From positions 1 to 48,300 of the forward strand of contig CALFJF010000004.1 in the NCBI GenBank assembly GCA_937877535.1: a stretch of DNA of 48,300 bases, written 5' to 3'. Position numbers and translations under genes: made by a program. How positions within the stretch are numbered: the stretch's first letter is position 1; every line of letters begins with the position of its first letter. Positions 47,398 to 48,300 of this stretch are shown here, piece after piece. Origin of the DNA: an uncultured Treponema sp. (lineage in GTDB: Bacteria; Spirochaetota; Spirochaetia; Treponematales; Treponemataceae). The notes under the pieces are model-generated. The model saw nothing but the letters and a program-made list of their open reading frames with translations, did not search any database and was not told the DNA's origin.

Positions 47398-47426
47398 AAT
47401 CTATCGATTTTTTGCCTCCGCGTCAA
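47398..47426 (-). promoter_or_regulatory. tmRNA promoter
   Basis: Minus strand: TTGACG (47426-47421), 17 bases, TAGATT (47403-47398), 12 bases before the mature 5' end, leaving a short 5' leader for RNase P removal. Confidence 0.72.
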
Positions 47427-47466
47427 CAGAAAACAGAAATTGAAGCGGAAACAAAAATCACATTAT

Positions 47467-48300
47467 TTACTCGCCAACAAATCTCAAAAATGCGTCCTCA
47501 AAATCCTCGTTTTTGATTTTTTGAAGCGCGGAAAACCTTTCGATTTCGGAAAACGGTCCTACAAGAACTTTGTAGCGCATTTCTCCGCCATGTTCTTCAG
47601 GCACAAGCGAAAGCGCGTGTTTTCCCGCCTGATTCGTCACTATCGAGCGCAGACTTTCTGGCTTTGAAAGAACGGCAATTTGAACGTACCAGCCTTTTTC
47701 CAAATCCTTTGATTGAACGACGTATCCCATAACGCCCGAACCCGATGTATACGCCCCTTGAGTCGAAGAATCGTAAAGCGGAGACACTTCTTCTTCAATC
47801 ACGCCGTCCACGCCGTCAAATGCGTTTTCTTCAAAAGGCATTTGCGTTTTTTCGCCCTCGTTTTGCGCATTTTCATCAAGCGCATATTCCTCTGGAATAT
47901 CGTATCGATTCACGCGCGATTCTGTTTCGCCCTCGTTTACAAATTCCTCTTGGATTTGAAGCGAAGGCGTTTCTTCCGCACTTTCTTCGCTTTCACGCGG
48001 GGACGAAGCAACGATTTCCTCTTCAAATTCGCGAGAGCCATCTGGCGGCTTTATTTCCGTTGGAATAAGCACAATCGGATTGTACGGTTCTTCGTCCACA
48101 CTTTTTTCCGATGTTTCCGCTTCAACAACAGGCGCGTCATCAGAATCGATTTTTTTGTCCTCGCTTTCAAGAATCGGCTCTGTTGGAATCTCGTCTACTT
48201 TTTCCCCTTCGTCTTCTTCAACAGGGATCTCTTCGTCTTCGACCTTTTGAGATTCGTCGTCGTCTGGATTTTCCAAATCCTCTGGCAAAGAATCGATTTT
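47467..48300 (-). CDS. SPOR-domain protein, partial
   Basis: At least 278 codons; the frame is open to the window edge, so the N-terminus is missing. The visible N-terminal 190 residues are acidic and low-complexity (Glu, Asp, Ser, Pro). The C-terminal 75 residues form a SPOR domain, GWYVQIAVLSKPESLRSIV, through RYKVLVGPFSEIERF to DFEDAFLRF, which binds denuded septal peptidoglycan. It is probably a membrane-anchored cell-division or wall protein. Located upstream of tmRNA on the same strand with 81 bases between. Confidence 0.8.
   Translation of the reverse strand, partial: KIDSLPEDLENPDDDESQKVEDEEIPVEEDEGEKVDEIPTEPILESEDKKIDSDDAPVVEAETSEKSVDEEPYNPIVLIPTEIKPPDGSREFEEEIVASSPRESEESAEETPSLQIQEEFVNEGETESRVNRYDIPEEYALDENAQNEGEKTQMPFEENAFDGVDGVIEEEVSPLYDSSTQGAYTSGSGVMGYVVQSKDLEKGWYVQIAVLSKPESLRSIVTNQAGKHALSLVPEEHGGEMRYKVLVGPFSEIERFSALQKIKNEDFEDAFLRFVGE

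Noticed and set aside
1..48300. CRISPR arrays, transposases, prophage or tRNA genes
   Set aside because: No regularly spaced repeats, no transposase or integrase motifs and no convincing cloverleaf apart from the tmRNA ends were seen by eye; a tRNAscan search could still find a missed tRNA.

Overview
The window reads as chromosomal DNA of a spirochaete, most likely a non-pallidum Treponema (gut, rumen or oral type). The main evidence is a TPR membrane protein resembling the spirochaetal periplasmic flagellar collar protein FlcA, many TPR and lipoprotein genes, a purE-purF-purM-purN operon without purK, and a SirTM-type sirtuin with a zinc-type macrodomain. The genome is moderately AT-rich with GAA/AAA codons, but a few genes are strikingly GC-rich. 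I see no transposase, phage, plasmid or CRISPR genes. No stretch of more than 300 bases lacks a gene or RNA.

Layout, left to right. 1-1632 (minus): truncated class III ribonucleotide reductase nrdD coupled to a nucleotide kinase, behind a strong promoter overlapped by a double palindromic operator, with a divergent XRE regulator that has a glycine-zipper tail. 2276-2383: a palindromic repeat element. 2403-9392: macrodomain hydrolase, secreted and membrane proteins of unknown role, a dolichol/phytol-kinase-like enzyme, the FlcA-like protein and a secreted CBM48-like protein. 9446-19176 (minus): ffh, gpsA, ndk, ispH, then secF, secD, yajC, a TPR protein and a membrane protein. 19266-23115 (plus): cell-envelope cluster of lipoprotein, LysM lytic transglycosylase and OmpA-like protein. 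23332-27059 (minus): purine operon. 27221-28968 (plus): NAD pyrophosphatase nudC and sirtuin. 29085-29912: two small genes. 30070-31314: sufS. 31385-34321 (minus): GC-rich chemoreceptor plus PilZ-like receiver protein. 34426-35855: exonuclease and small alarmone synthetase. 35940-37791: leuA with a leucine leader-peptide attenuator. 37880-37980: candidate small RNA or leader. 38054-40873: two M16 peptidase-family genes. 40919-45507 (minus): second PilZ protein, guaA and pyrG. 45698-46774: prfA. 46775-47004: repeats and hairpins. 47005-47385: tmRNA. 47467-end: SPOR-domain protein (truncated).

What stands out is regulatory and structural. (1) leuA has a short Leu-rich leader ORF with an attenuator, and the leader ORF starts where transcription should start. 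(2) Several genes have a -10 element ending exactly six bases before ATG and no Shine-Dalgarno site, suggesting leaderless mRNAs. (3) Terminator-like hairpins lie in the leaders of pyrG and guaA, and possibly purE. (4) A dispersed palindromic repeat occurs five times, once in frame inside the macrodomain gene. (5) A second, synonymously recoded copy of the prfA C-terminus lies downstream of prfA. (6) purM, pyrG and the chemoreceptor/PilZ pair are GC-rich islands of gene size, suggesting gene-by-gene replacement or transfer. All calls come from reading sequence and protein motifs only; no database search was run.
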